Positions 1 through 11,519 of a stretch of 64,000 nucleotides of DNA are shown here, one piece after another; the first letter of the stretch is position 1; every line of letters begins with the position of its first letter. Origin of the DNA: Hymenopus coronatus (taxonomy: Eukaryota; Arthropoda; Insecta; Mantodea; Hymenopodidae); contig CM060896.1 in assembly GCA_030762935.1 (NCBI GenBank), positions 10,988,001 to 11,052,000 of the forward strand. The letters run 5' to 3'. Made by a program: the position numbers and the translations under genes. The notes below the pieces were generated by a model. The model was not told the DNA's origin. It did no database searches and saw only the letters and a program-made list of their open reading frames with translations.

Positions 1-768
1 GTTTATCGAGATGAGATAATGCAGCAGTGAAATTCAAATACATTTTTATCTATTAACTGTCCTTTCCTTACTCCTATCGTTTAATATAAAGAAGCGAAGA
101 AGCTTTCCTGGGGACGACATCTAAAATATTTATTTTCCACCAGATGACCGTAGTACCTACTGCTCTATTTTGCTTCCCCATTCAATGCTAAGGGAATGCA
201 CCCGGTTATGGGGCCAATGACGCAAGATAACTCTGAAAATAAAATATATTTCTTATGTATTAACTATGGTTCTGTTGGTCACATCGTTTAAATAAACAAA
301 TAAGTATAATTTTGTTGTAATTCTTTAAAATGAACAAGTTATAAAAATTTCTGAAAATGGCGGAGAAATGACGGGATCCGTCTTAATTTAACGTCCTATT
401 GCAGAAGTTGGTTATTTGACGTTATGTGGTACATGAGCTAGCTAAAGAACATGAAGATACCCGCGACACCATCACACTGCAATTGCGCTGCTCTTAATAC
501 GTTTGGTCAAGTAATATTTTGGGTTAAATGGAGAAATTTAATGCACAAAACTATCATCAAATAAAGGCTTATCAATAGCCAACCAGATCTACTTGCTCTT
601 TAGTTACCTATGTCATTGTTAGCCTTAAAAATGGCATTTTTGATGTAGGAGAAAATAAAGAAAGAGGTGGAAAATATTAGGGGTAAAGGGAAGAAAGAGA
701 TTTGGAAGAAGCATGAACGTTACTTTAGGACTTTCTCCTTAATGTAATTCATTACCTATGTCAGAAGT
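1..768. other. AT-rich intergenic sequence, nothing recognised
   Basis: No long open frame, transposase motif, tRNA-like box or tandem repeat is visible here. It is AT-rich unique-looking sequence. Confidence 0.5.
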
Positions 769-960
769 CCTCCCGGGTAGTGCGGTGGTAGCGTGTCTGC
801 TTCGGGAGTTCGAATCTCGCTTAGAGTGAGTTTAGTATAAGGTTTTTTTTTCGGGGGTTTCCCTTATTCTGAGAAGACGAATGCCGAGTAATAGCTTTAG
901 CTCCATCGTCCGATACGACGAACCAGGTTAAAGGACGTTAAACCATTCAGCGTTTACCCG
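769..960 (+). mobile_element. tRNA-derived SINE-like repeat
   Basis: The head has an A-box-like stretch (TAGTGCGGTGGTAGCG) and, about 30 bases on, a B-box-like GAGTTCGAATCTC, the spacing of an internal RNA polymerase III promoter. A T-run and a body ending near GGACGTTAAACC follow, a type of tail common in invertebrate SINEs. The anticodon arm cannot be folded properly, so this is a tRNA-derived repeat and not a functional tRNA. The 3' limit is uncertain. Confidence 0.5.
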
Positions 961-1148
961 CCGCACTATTACGACATCCTTGGTTGCCCACGCATAGGTC
1001 ATCTTTATGGGTGCGCTGACTTCGTCCTTTTCGCATTACCAACTATATATGCTTCATTGCGCTTTTCAGTTGCAAGACATTGGCAATGGGAAAATTCCTC
1101 TACTGGCCTCATTTCGTTTCCAGCAAATTTTTGTCACTTCACTACGTC

Positions 1149-1173
<25 letters not shown>
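1149..1173 (+). repeat. Poly(A) tract, 25 A
   Basis: An uninterrupted A run directly precedes the Helitron helicase remnant. It could be the tail of a retroposed copy or simple sequence. Confidence 0.9.
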
Positions 1174-1179
<6 letters not shown>

Positions 1180-1790
1180 TCGAAAGTGTTCCCAAATATT
1201 GGTGCCAATTACAAAAACTATGCTTGGTTGAGCGAACGAGCGATTTTAGCAGCAACTTATAAGAATATAGATGATTTGAATATAAAAATTCAAAGTAAAA
1301 TTGATGGACAAATGCATTCAAGTCGATCAATTCCACTACCAATCCAAGTGAAGTCGTCAATTATCTAACTGAATTCCTAAATTCATTAGATTTGCCAGGA
1401 TTGCCGCCACACAGTTTACTAGGTGATAATTGTGCTACGCAAACTCAATCAACCGAAATTATGCAGCGGAACAAACTCGCTGTTAAAAAAATAATGAACA
1501 TTTTGATTTAAGCAACTATAATATAGGAAAGTTCAAAGGTAAGGATATACTTATTCCAAGAATACCACCAATGTCAATCGACTTTACTTTTGAATTTAAG
1601 CGTGTTCAGTTTCCCGTGCGCTTTTCATTCGCAGTGACAATAAATCCCAAAGTCAGAGTTAGAAATGTGTGGAATATACCTTGAATTGTGTTTTTCGCAT
1701 GGACAGTTGTACGTTGCGTGCTCGAGAGTCGGCAAACCATCGGCGCTATTTTTCATTAGGTACATCACCCGTGCGAAGCCGGAGTGGGCA
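1174..1790 (+). pseudogene. Helitron Pif1-like helicase, C-terminal remnant
   Basis: Translation across frameshifts gives successive blocks typical of the helicase domain of Helitron Rep/helicase proteins: NYKNYAWLSERAIL, then [63 protein letters not shown] and SHGQLYVACSRVGKPS. The first frameshift is near 1328 and stops follow it. The piece matches only the last third or so of the helicase; the Rep domain, Walker A region and the terminal residues of the family are missing. The match to the family ends near 1765-1790, where a minus-strand AcT element begins. It is a dead fragment of an autonomous Helitron. Family assignment is firm because many consecutive blocks are in order; the exact limits are approximate. 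Confidence 0.88.
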
Positions 1791-1802
1791 GATATTCGTA
1801 TA

Positions 1803-2269
1803 ATAAAAATACTTATATGGCAAATAAAATGTAAATTTTTAATATTCTGAAAATAGTCTCTGAAGATATGTTTATTCTGGGTGGATTTTTTTTTTATGGA
1901 TTTTGCATAACCGGTAAACCGTAAGAGAGACAAAAACTTAGTATAGAAAAATGAAAATCTTCCTAAAATATACAATTTATATTATGTATATATTCATGGC
2001 GTTGAGCGCTTAAGAGATATTTCTTATACTTTTCTCATACGTGAACTTGTAAACACTGGCTACGCAAAGAACCACATTTTAAAACATGCGACTGTCGGTT
2101 TATCCAAGTGTATTTTCTTGTTTCCCTACTACTTGTAAGGAACTAAGTAAAAAGGACAATTTCTGCTAATGTTTATCTCGATTAGTACGGTGTAGAAAGA
2201 AGAATAACCTTATGAAATGTACTTTGTTACTGAGCTGTAGAGAAAGCCATGTGAATGGAACACTTCAGA
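1803..2269 (-). mobile_element. AcT element, right part missing
   Basis: This minus-oriented copy starts inside the body and runs through the conserved landmarks (GGCAAATAAAATG, AACCGTAAGAGA, the TTACAAGTAGT-type tract) to the left end, seen here as TAGAGAAAGCCATGTGAATGG and CAGA. The microsatellite and 3' hairpin are absent. It abuts the Helitron helicase remnant. Confidence 0.8.
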
Positions 2270-2615
2270 TTTTGTAATGTTATTTATGTAGCACTTGTTT
2301 GGTCATAACGAGGATTTTGGCTTGAGAAATAACTGATGGTGTTGCTATCTGTAGGTTTCCCTCAACATTACATTATTAAACCGATGTGTATTAAGGTAAT
2401 TGACATTACTCATTAAGGGTAGATTGGCTAAAAGATGTAGAATAACAGTTGTTAGTTAACATTTTACGTAATAAAAACCATATTTCATACACAAATATAT
2501 TGGCGTTAGAAGAACGGTTGGAAAATGTTTTTGAAAACGCACCTAGACCAATTTCTAGGGTTGAAAAGGAAAGGAGAATACTGGTAATTACTAAAAAAAA
2601 AAAAGTCGTATAACG
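2270..2615. other. Intergenic, nothing recognised
   Basis: AT-rich sequence between the AcT fragment and the piggyBac left end, with no motif I can assign. Confidence 0.5.
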
Positions 2616-3307
2616 TTAACCCTTAACTGGTATTCCGCGGTCTTGTGGACGCCGGTGACATTTTCGCGCCTTATTAAGATATACACATCTGCACCCCGCT
2701 ACCTTCTCATCGGCGAGTCTGTGTAGGAAGTGGAAGTGTTCTGCTTGTTTGCATTGTTGAATTATATCGTCTGGAACTCAAGAAGCGGTCTCTAAGACGT
2801 CTAGTATTATTTATTTCCAACTAAGTAAATGCTTTTAATCCTCGATTTAAATTATTGAGGATAATAATGCGTAATATCCCTGCTATTAAATAAACATACT
2901 AGAATGTGTATATATTATATATTACTTAATAATTAATTAACGCTATATTTATAAATACAATTTTTCGCTGTAAATGAAATGCATACTCACGAATGTTTTT
3001 TAAAAAAAGAAGAGAAAAAAAAACAGCATCTACAGTATAACAAATATAGCTGGTACTATTTTCCTCGATTCATTTACAGAAAATGTCGGAAAATCCTCCA
3101 TGAGAGCAGATGATCCCAGACTTAGTGAATTCATAGCTCGGACGTTAGCGGAGTTAGAAGACTGTGACATTGTTGACAGTGATAACATAGATGATCCCAC
3201 ATTGTAATGGGAAAGTAACCATAGTTGAGATTCCGAAATGGAGGAGTTGGATGATGAGTCACAAACTGAAACAGAAAGTGTGCAAAGTAACTTTCCTAGG
3301 GAAAAAA

Positions 3308-4030
3308 TCTGATGTGTTACACTCACATGATTCTTATTATTTAGTTCCGTATAAGTAGGAAGAAAATAAGGGGATGCACTAGGTTAAACCAATAGTCAAA
3401 TGTTTTAAAAGCTGTCGTTATACGATTGTCATTACAAATCGTTTCTTTTCTTGGCCAGGTGTAGAACAAAAGAAAAACGGACACTCCCGTCTTCACGACT
3501 GAAACTAACAACAATGAATACCTCTAAAACGGTAAGCTCTACGAGAAAAATGTGTATGACATAACTTGTGTATTTTAACAAGACTTGCATTTTTTGTATA
3601 GTAAGTTTTTGTCTATCGCTTACGGTTTACTGGTTATGCCAAATTAAGCAAAATTCATCCAGGTCTTCAGAAGCTATTCCCAGAAAATTCAAGATATACA
3701 TTTTAAATGTTAGGTAAATATCTTTAATATATGATATTTTAATCAAAATCGTTACAGCCATTTTTAAAAAAATCAATGTTTGAAAAAAGTTCCATGTAAA
3801 GGGTAGTTGGAAGATACTAAACATAAATACCAAGTTTAGTATTTTAGCTACTTTTCGGTTTTGAGTTATCGTGATCAGACACACTCACACACGGACCTTT
3901 TTCTGAAAATGCTTTTTTTTTTGATACAGGGAGTCCTAAAACATGTATTTCCGGTGAAATCTCAGTATCGAATTTTTGGATGGAATACAATACTTCTCTA
4001 CCCCTATGTACATATGGGGCTAGAGAATGT
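3308..4030 (+). mobile_element. AcT element inserted in piggyBac transposase
   Basis: Left end TCTGATGTG after GGGAAAAAA; right end a perfect hairpin (CCCCTATGTACATATGGGG) then TAGAGAATGT, followed by AAAAATTGCC where the transposase reading resumes. About 723 bp. The left motif ACTTTCTCTA is altered by a deletion. Its hairpin is the CCCC/GGGG variant shared with subfamily B copies. The internal CA tract is short. Confidence 0.88.
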
Positions 4031-4168
4031 AAAAATTGCCTTTGGAACAAAAGACGCGTACCACGAAATCTTGAAACCAGATCGCACAACATTTTAATTC
4101 ATCTTCCTGGATTGCGATCTCTATTGGTAACAATCCCAAACCCAATGTTGTTATTCACCAATGAAATG

Positions 4169-4250
4169 GGGCCGCGCCGTGGCCGAGTGTTTAGAGTACT
4201 CGCCTCTCACCTAGACCGCATGTGCGCAGGAGCGGGTTCCCCCGGAGACT
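4169..4250 (+). mobile_element. tRNA(Ser/Leu)-like SINE head
   Basis: GCCGTGGCCGAGTG followed by TTAGAGTACTCGCC is the A-box and D-arm region of a class II tRNA (Ser or Leu type). GGAGCGGGTTCCCCC downstream is a decayed B box. It lies inside the piggyBac transposase between two matching blocks, so it inserted there, possibly as a 5' SINE fragment. Confidence 0.5.
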
Positions 4251-4739
4251 CTCATAAGAGGAAACATTTCACACAGTTTACTTCAAGAAGGGTTTTGAGG
4301 CTCCCTGACAAAATTCCAGAGAAGAATGCGGCTGAAAACAGAAAAACATATACTCTGTGCCCCCCGAAACTGAAAAGGAAGACAGGTGCGTTTTAATAGA
4401 GTAAAATAGTTTTTAAACAATTATGCTGTCAGGATTGTTAACCGCAATTGTTTTAAAGTTGCGCGGTCTCTCAGACCTCCGGTACCAATTATGTTATATT
4501 TTCGTAGCGTACCAGTTGAGGGTTATTACAATTCAAACTGTATCTTATGTTTCATAATAATGTGCACATATTTCAGCAGTTTGCTACGGTACATATTGTT
4601 TTATTTTCATAGTTAAGCTGATGCATTATGAACATTTACCCAAAATTTAAAAGACAATTTTCCTCAAGTATTAAAGCGCCAATGAAATGGTCGAGATTAG
4701 ACAGTTTCAACCAATCGCGGTCGAAATATCAAACGGCGA

Positions 4740-5202
4740 TTTGATTAAAATCCCACCACCCTTAACATTGAAAACATATAAACATTTTTTATTTTCTCAA
4801 AAATAGCTCTAACGATTTTGATTAAAACAATTTATGTTAAAGGTGTTTATATTTTGAATTTTCTGGGAATAACCTTTTGGGACGTTTTTGCCCAATTTAT
4901 CATGACTGGTAATCCGTAAGAGATCACAAGAATTTACTACACAAAAAATGTACATTTTGTTAATACACATAATTTGTCATTAACCTTTTTTGAGTTGACC
5001 ATTTCCGAAATATTCCTTTTTAAACGTTTCTCATTTGCGAATTTGTCTTGCAAAGAAACGGATTTTAATGACATGACAACCAGCTTTTTCAAAGGTCTGA
5101 CTGACGTTTCAGCACATATTTCCCTTCTACTTACAATGAAGCAGGTAATTAAGACAATTTGTTAGAGATGTAGAAAATGCCATGTGAATGGAACACATAA
5201 GA
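4740..5202 (-). mobile_element. AcT element, right part missing
   Basis: The body begins at the CCCACC tract and runs through GATTTTGATTAAAA and TTCTGGGAATAACC to the left end (GATGTAGAAAATGCC, CACATAAGA). The microsatellite and 3' hairpin are absent. It is followed within six bases by another AcT piece. Confidence 0.8.
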
Positions 5203-5208
5203 TTTCTA

Positions 5209-6350
5209 CTTTCTCTACACTAATATGCACATAGTGTATAGAGAAAGTATTGTATTGCTCCCAGAAATTCAATACCGAGATTTCGGCGTGAATACACGTT
5301 TTAGCGTCCAAAAATCTCGTGTGCTCCATTCACATGACTTTCTCTATATCTCTGTAACCGATTATTGTTAATAAGCTTATTCTTCTATTTACTTCGTGCT
5401 AATCCAGATAAATATTAACAGACGGGTTTTATTACTTGGTTTCTTATAGGTAGAAGGTAAATAAGGGAACACACTAGACTAAACCGACAGTCAAATGTTT
5501 TAAACTGTGGTTGCTATGGGATTGAAATCGGATTCTTTGCGTGGCCAGGAGTTGACAAGTTCCAGTATGAGAAAAGTTTAAGTATTTTAAAACTGAAATA
5601 AATAATAAGGAATATATTAACAGCTCCAGGAACAAAATTAATATAACAAAAAGTATGTGTTATTACGAGCTCTACATTTGTTATACAATGTCTTACGGTT
5701 TACCAGTCAGAAAAAAATGTCTTTAGAGGCTATTCCCAGGATATTCAAGACATTTGTTATGTAAATATCTTTCATATACGTAAGTTATTATAACCAAAAT
5801 CGTTAGAGCCATTTTTGGGGAAATCAAACATTTTCGAAATATATACCATGTAAAGGATGGGGATGAGCGGATTTTCTTGAAAAGCTTCGTGCTCATCCTT
5901 GGAAAATACTAAGTTTGGTGTTAAACTTATTGAAGATTTTTACACGCCAAATAAAATTTATCATGAATTTTCTGGGGATAGCCTCTGAAGAGAACTTCAT
6001 ACTGGATGAATTTTACTGAATTTGCACAACTGCTAAACCGCAAGAGATAGACGTAACTTACAACACAAAAAACTTTTATTTTCGTGAACTTCACCATTTC
6101 CAAGATATTCCGTGATATTGGTTTCAGTTTAAAAATATTTAAAATTTTCACATACGCAATTTGTCAACTCCTGGCGGTGCAAAGAAACGGATTTCACCCA
6201 CATAACAACCAGATTTTAAAAGATATGAATATCGTTTTAACCTAATGTATTCCGGCATTTCCCTTTTACTTAAAAGAAAGCATTTCTGCTAATGTTCATC
6301 TCGATTAGCATGAAGTAGATAGAAGAATAAGCTTTTCAACAATAATTTGT
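5209..6350. mobile_element. Nested AcT cluster: minus copy split by plus copy
   Basis: From 5209 to about 5308 there is the right end of a minus-oriented AcT element (ACTTTCTCTACAC, hairpin, AATTCAATACCGAGATTTC). At its internal A run (5307-5311) a plus-oriented copy begins (TCTCGTGTGCTCC) and runs to about 5930, where its 3' part is lost. Minus-oriented body then resumes (GCCAAATAAAATTTATC) to about 6350. The order fits a plus copy inserted in the A tract of a minus copy, followed by deletion at the second junction. Confidence 0.72.
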
Positions 6351-6560
6351 GAATGAAAATGTATTTAGCCTAATCATTATTAAAGATAATTTTTATGCGT
6401 CAGATAATATACATATATAGTTTCTAAAATATTATATTCAGGAAGAGAGAACACAAAATTGTCTGAAGTTTCATTTTATACTATATCCTGATACTTTTTA
6501 TATTGCCTATTTCTGTATACATTATCTATATTTTCAGTGTGCAATTGCATATTAACAAAA

Positions 6561-7149
6561 TCTAATGTGTTCCATTCACATGACTTTCTCTACATTGCTG
6601 TAACAAATTATTGTTATTCTTCTATAAACTTCATGATAATCGAGAAAAACTTACTTGCTTTGTTGTAAGTAGAAGGAAAGTAAGGGAATACATTAGGTTA
6701 AAACGATATTCAAATCCTTTCATAACTGGTTGCCATGTGGCTGAAATCTGTTTCTATACAAGACCAGGAGTTTACAAGTTTCCGTGTCAGAAAAGTTTTA
6801 AGTACTTTAAATCTTAAACAAATAACAAGCAATATCTTCCACGAAAGAACACAGGGGACATAACTTGTGCATTTTAACAAATTCTAAATTTTTTGTAGTA
6901 ATGTTTCTGTATCTCTTACTGTCTACCACTTGTGCAAAATTCATCCAGAATAAAGAGGTTTTTAGAGGATATTCCCAGAAGATTCAAGATAAACATTTTG
7001 TTTGGCGTGTAAATGCCTTTAATATAATCAAATTGGTAATTTCAAAATCTTCTTATCCATCTCTATAAGATACCAAGTATCGTGTATTTCCGGTGAAATC
7101 TCGGTATCAAAATTTTAGGTGGATTACAATACCACTGTGTAGAGAAAGT
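6561..7149 (+). mobile_element. AcT element with internal deletion
   Basis: Left end TCTAATGTGTTCC after AAAA. The body is complete to about 7060, then jumps to the block before the 3' hairpin (ATTTCCGGTGAAATC), skipping the microsatellite. The hairpin itself is reduced to ACCACTGTGTAGAGAAAGT. A short, size-reduced copy of about 590 bp. Confidence 0.83.
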
Positions 7150-7445
7150 CAACAGGTTAAAATTGCTCTCGCTAGTGGAGAAATAAACTGCAAATGCATA
7201 GTTTATGTGGGATATTAAGTGTGCGAACGCTCCTAAATGCTCGGAACCAGAGATGTGGATCGTTAAATGAAAGCGTAGTGATCCGTGACCTTTCCATAAT
7301 GGGTCATTATGAGGTGGTTGCTTAGATTAAATCGGTGACATTCAAGGAAATTTCCGCTGTAGTAGGTCGTTAAGACCTGCAACAAAAGAATGAGATACCA
7401 GATTTCTTCCCACAACTTTTCATACAATTTATTCTCCAATTTTTA
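7150..7445. other. Intergenic, nothing recognised
   Basis: Unique-looking sequence between two AcT copies with no assignable feature. Confidence 0.5.
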
Positions 7446-8250
7446 CTTCCTCTAGCCCCACACACCCAAAAAGTCCATGTCGAGATTTCACCACAAATGT
7501 TTTGGGTCCCGTGAATCCAGAAAAAATCAGTTTTAGAAAAAGGTCCGTGTGTGTGCTTGTGGAGGGCATAGCTCAAAAACGAAAACACTGTTAAATACCA
7601 AACTTTGAATTTCGGTTTAGTATCCTCCAAGGATGCGAAACGAAGATTTTCGATAAAATCCCTCCCACCACAAACTACTCTTTACATGGAAAGATTTTCG
7701 AACATTTTGATTTCTCAAAAATGGCTGTAACGATTTTGATTAAAATCCCGTATATTAAACATATTTACATCCCAAATAAAATGTATATTTTGAATTTTCT
7801 GGGAATAGCCTTTGAAGACCTCTTTACTCTGGATGAATCTTGCCGAATTTTGTTGAACTACTAAACCGTAAGAGACAGACAAAAACTTACTGCACACAAA
7901 ATGTAGATCTCGTTACAACACACAATTTATGTCCTTTGTGTCTTTGTTGTGGAGGTAACCCTTTCCGAGATATTCCTTGTTATTGGTTTCAATTGTAAAG
8001 TACTTTCTACTCCTGGCCAAGCAAAGAAACGATTTGCAATGACAATCGCATAACGATAACTTTTAAATCATTTGACTATCACTTTGCATAGCGCATTCCT
8101 TTAGTTGCCTTCTACTTATAAGGAACTAAGTAATAAGAACATTCTGCTAATGTTTATCTCGATTAGCATTGTGTGGAAAGAAGAATAATCTTTTGTAAGA
8201 AGTTTGTTTGAAGAACAGTTAGAGAAAGTCATATGAGTGTAACACAACAT
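7446..8250 (-). mobile_element. AcT element, subfamily B
   Basis: Right end ACTTCCTCTAGCCCC at 7446, body with GTGTGTGTGC near 7550, left end GTTAGAGAAAGTCATATGAG near 8222. It carries the subfamily B body markers (GCAATGACAATCGCATAACG, ACTTATAAGGAACTAAG), also seen at 33870-34738 and 50929-51727. About 805 bp. Confidence 0.85.
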
Positions 8251-8347
8251 TTTACCTTGGATGGGGAAAATGCATATTTGCATTCGACCCACAGCTGTAG
8301 TGCAACAACTGGGGGGAGGTGTAGGTATAACTGACTAAAAGAAAGAA

Positions 8348-9150
8348 TCGGATGTGTTCTATTCACATGAAGCTCTCTACATCTCTGTAATAAATATTGT
8401 TTACAAGCTTACTCTTCTATTTCATGCTAATCGAATAAACATTGGCAGAAACAGTTTTATTGCTTAGTTCCTTGTAAGTATAAGGCAAATAAGGGAACAC
8501 ACTAGGTTAAAGCGACAGTCAAATGTTTTAAAATGTGGTTGCTATGGGATTAAATCCGTTTCTTCGCTTGACAAAATCCCGTATGAGAAAAGTGCAACTG
8601 AAACCAATAACAAGGAATATCTAAAAAACGGTTATCTCCACGAGAAAATATATATGACATAAATTGTGTATTTTAACATGCTCTACACTTTTAGAGCATT
8701 TTTGTCTATCTCTAGTTACTCAAAATTCGGCAAAATTCATCCAAAATGAACAGGTACTCAGAAGCTACTCCCGAAAAATTCAAGATATGCATTTTATTTG
8801 TGATGGAAATGATTTTAATATGTGGTATTTTAATCAAAATCGTTAAAAGCATGTTTGAAAAAAACAAAAGTTTCGAAAAGTTTTCCATGTAAAGGGCAGT
8901 TTGGAGTGGGGGAGGGGGATTTTCTTGAAAATCTTCGTGTCGTGTAAACTTAAATACTAAGTGGGTATTTAACGGTCTTTCGTTTTTTGAGCTACGCTGT
9001 CCACAGACACAGACGGAGCTTTTTCTAAAATGCTTTTTTGGATTCAGGGATCCTAAAACATGTATTTGCGGTGAAATCTCGGTATAGAATTTTTGGTTGG
9101 AATACAATACTTGCTCTATACACTATATACATAGTACGTGTAGAGAAAGT
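8348..9150 (+). mobile_element. AcT element, near complete
   Basis: Left end TCGGATGTGTTC at 8348 and right terminus TAGAGAAAGT at 9150 after the palindrome TATATACATAG. About 803 bp. The internal repeat is only a short CAGACACAGACGG. The antisense strand is open for 131 codons (9107 to 8712), as in several other copies. Confidence 0.88.
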
Positions 9151-9582
9151 ATACTCTGATGCTGTATATTTCGTGCATTAGTTGGGTTTGTAACCATAGC
9201 TAGATGGTTGGCAAGCATTGCATGCGTGCGCCTCAATGATAATTTCAGAGTTGTTCACGAAATGTGAACATTACCAGAGAGAGTACATGCATTAGGTATT
9301 GGTAATGGGTGTTTAATGGCTTACTTGCTAGGGAGTAGTGCCTGCTTGTCACGTTATCAGTGGTGTAGAGCTTACACTGTTGCCACATTGGGTGAAAAGT
9401 CGCCGTTTAGGCTACTAAAATATGGGTGGTCGTTCCCACCAAATTTTAATTGAGGAGATTAGCGAATTTTTGGGCTACTTCTGAAATCACGAAAAGTATA
9501 CTGTACATTGTTTTACAAATTTAGTAATATATAAATGCGTAGAGTGATGGTATGTTCGTTAAGTCACTACTGCTATGAAAAA
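9151..9582. other. Intergenic, nothing recognised
   Basis: Unique-looking sequence between two AcT copies. I see no coding potential or repeat. Confidence 0.5.
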
Positions 9583-10445
9583 TCTGATGTGTTCCATTCA
9601 CATGACTTTCTCTACATCTCAGTAACAAATTATTGTTAAAAACCTTATGTTTCTATTTACTTTATGCTAATCAAGAAAAAATAGCAGAAATAGTCTTATT
9701 GCTTGCTTCCTTGTAAGTAGAAGGGAAATAAGGGAGTACCATAGGTTAAAGTGACACTCAAAAGCTGGTTGCTATGTGACTGAAGTTCCTTTGTATGGAC
9801 AGGAGTTGGTAAATTCCTGTATGAGAAAAAATACAAGTTTTTTAAACCGGAAACAAATAACAAGGAATATCTCGAAAACGATCAACTCCACGAAAAAATG
9901 TATATGACATAAATTGTGTGTTTTATCGTGGTCTACATTTCTTATGCAGTAAGTTTTTGTCTATCTCTTACGGTTTACCACTTATGCAAAATTCGATAAA
10001 AATCATCCAGAATAAAGAGGTCTTTAGAGGTTATTCCCAGAAAATTCAAGATGTACATTTTATTTGGCATGTAAATACATTAAATTTAAGATATTTTAAT
10101 CAAAATCGTTAGAACCATTTTTGATAATATCAAAATGCTCTAAATTTTTTCCATGTAAAGAATAGTGTGGGTGGGGGGGGATTTTCTTGAAAAACTTCGT
10201 GTCGCAACCTTGGAAGTTGGCAACCTAAAATATCAAGTTTAGTACTTAACGGTCTTTTCGTTTTTGAGCTATTCTGCCCCCCCCACACACACAGATATAT
10301 TCACACGGACATTTTTCTAAAAATGATTTTATTGGTTTCAGGATGTCCCAAAACATGTATTTCCGGTGAAATCTCGGTATGGAATTTTTGTGTGCATTAC
10401 AATACCTTCTCTATACACTATGTACATAGTAGGTGTAGGGAAAGT
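9583..10445 (+). mobile_element. AcT element, complete
   Basis: TCTGATGTGTTCC follows TATGAAAAA; the right end GTAGGGAAAGT is followed by AAAAAGGG. About 863 bp, with all landmarks including ACTATGTACATAGT and a short C8/CACACACA tract. One of the best reference copies for the family. The copy at 10615-11464 lies in inverse orientation 169 bp away. Confidence 0.92.
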
Positions 10446-10614
10446 AAAAAGGGTAAAATGCCTGCATACACAGAAGAAAAATTAGATGCTGTACTATTTC
10501 CGTGTTACGTCACTATTAATAGAGTCGCACCGAATTCAAGAGAATTATTTTAATCAAATGCACCAGTTGAATGCACAAATATATCTTAATATTATATGCA
10601 CGATATTTGTTTTT

Positions 10615-11464
10615 ACCTTCTCTACATAGTTTATAGAGAATGTATTGTATTCCACCCAAAAATTCAATACCTAGATTTCACCGGAAATATATGTTTTGAG
10701 ACCCCCTGAATCCAAAAACAAGCATTTTAGAAACATGTCCGTGTGTTTGTGTGTGTGCGTGTGTCTGTGGGCAGCATAGCTCAAAAACGAAAAGACCGTT
10801 AAAAACCAAACTTGGCATTTAAGTTTGGTATCTTCCAAGGATAGGACATGAAGATTTTCAAGAAAATCCCCCCACCCCCCAACTACCCTTTACATGGAAA
10901 TTTTTTCCAAAATTTCGATTTTCTTATAAATGGCTCTAACGATTTTGATTAAAATAGCGCATGTTAAAGATATTTACCTGACAAATAAAATGTATATCTT
11001 TAATTTTCTGGGAATAGTCTCTGAAGACTACTTTATTCTGGATCAATTTTACGGAATTTTGCATTACTGCTAAACCGTAAGAGATGGACAAAAACTTACC
11101 GCACAAAAAATGAAGAACACGGTAAAACACACAGTTTATGTTATGTACATTTTTTCGTGGAGTCGATCGTTTTTTAGATATTCCTTGTTTTTGGTTTCGG
11201 CTTTGAAAAACATACTTTTCTCATACAAGAATTGGTCAACACCTGTCCATACAAACAAAGGAACTTCAGTCACCTAGCAACCAGCTTTTGACTATCACTT
11301 TAACCTATGGTACTCCCTTATTTCACTTCTACTTACAAGAAAACAACTAACAAGACCATATCTGCTAATTGTTTCTCTATTAGCATGAAGTAAATAGAAG
11401 CATAAGCTTTTTAACAATAATTTGTTGCAGAGATGTAGAGAAAGTCGTGTGAATGGAACACAGA
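10615..11464 (-). mobile_element. AcT element, complete
   Basis: Right end ACCTTCTCTACATAG after TGTTTTT, internal GTGTGTGTGCGTGTG tract, left end GATGTAGAGAAAGTCGTGTG and CAGA followed by TTTTTT. About 850 bp, inverted relative to 9583-10445. Confidence 0.92.
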
Positions 11465-11519
11465 TTTTTTAATAAATAAAGTATTAGTAATAGGTAAGTT
11501 GGGAAAATGTGATTAACCT

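Larger units (their letters stand above)
3092..4396 (+). pseudogene. piggyBac-like transposase, broken into three pieces
   Basis: The N-terminal piece (3092-3306) begins MRADDPRLSEF and continues with acidic, serine-rich sequence (DDESQTETES), as usual for piggyBac N-termini, with two in-frame stops. After the nested AcT copy, 4036-4168 gives WNKRRVPRNL then ETRSHNILIHLPGL and LLFTNEMG, matching the block just before the catalytic domain of piggyBac transposases. After a tRNA-like insert, the frame ending at 4396 contains LCPPKLKRKT, like the cysteine-rich C-terminal region. Residues between the LFTNEM block and the C-terminus, including the catalytic aspartates, are missing. It cannot encode an active enzyme. 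Confidence 0.82.
2616..4526 (+). mobile_element. Degraded piggyBac-like DNA transposon
   Basis: The left end is TTAA (2616-2619) followed by CCCTTAACTGGTA. The right end reads TACCAGTTGAGGG at 4510-4522 followed by TTAT, a one-base decay of TTAA. The two termini are inverted repeats with one mismatch over 13 bases, and TTAA is the known piggyBac target. Between them lie N-terminal, middle and C-terminal pieces of a piggyBac-like transposase, interrupted by an AcT element (3308-4030) and a tRNA-like insert (about 4169-4250). The large catalytic DDD core is deleted, so the element was already non-autonomous. Confidence 0.85.

Noticed and set aside
1057..1368. 103-codon host protein with a polylysine tract
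   Set aside because: The lysines come from a poly(A) run, and the downstream half is frameshifted Helitron helicase.
3308..4030. AcT as a classic Helitron with TC start and CTRR end
   Set aside because: The left tip does begin TC after A, but the right tip ends GAAAGT with no CTRR. Only a Helentron-like assignment remains open.
4169..4250. Functional tRNA-Ser or tRNA-Leu gene
   Set aside because: The B box is decayed, the acceptor stem does not pair, and the sequence interrupts a dead transposase.
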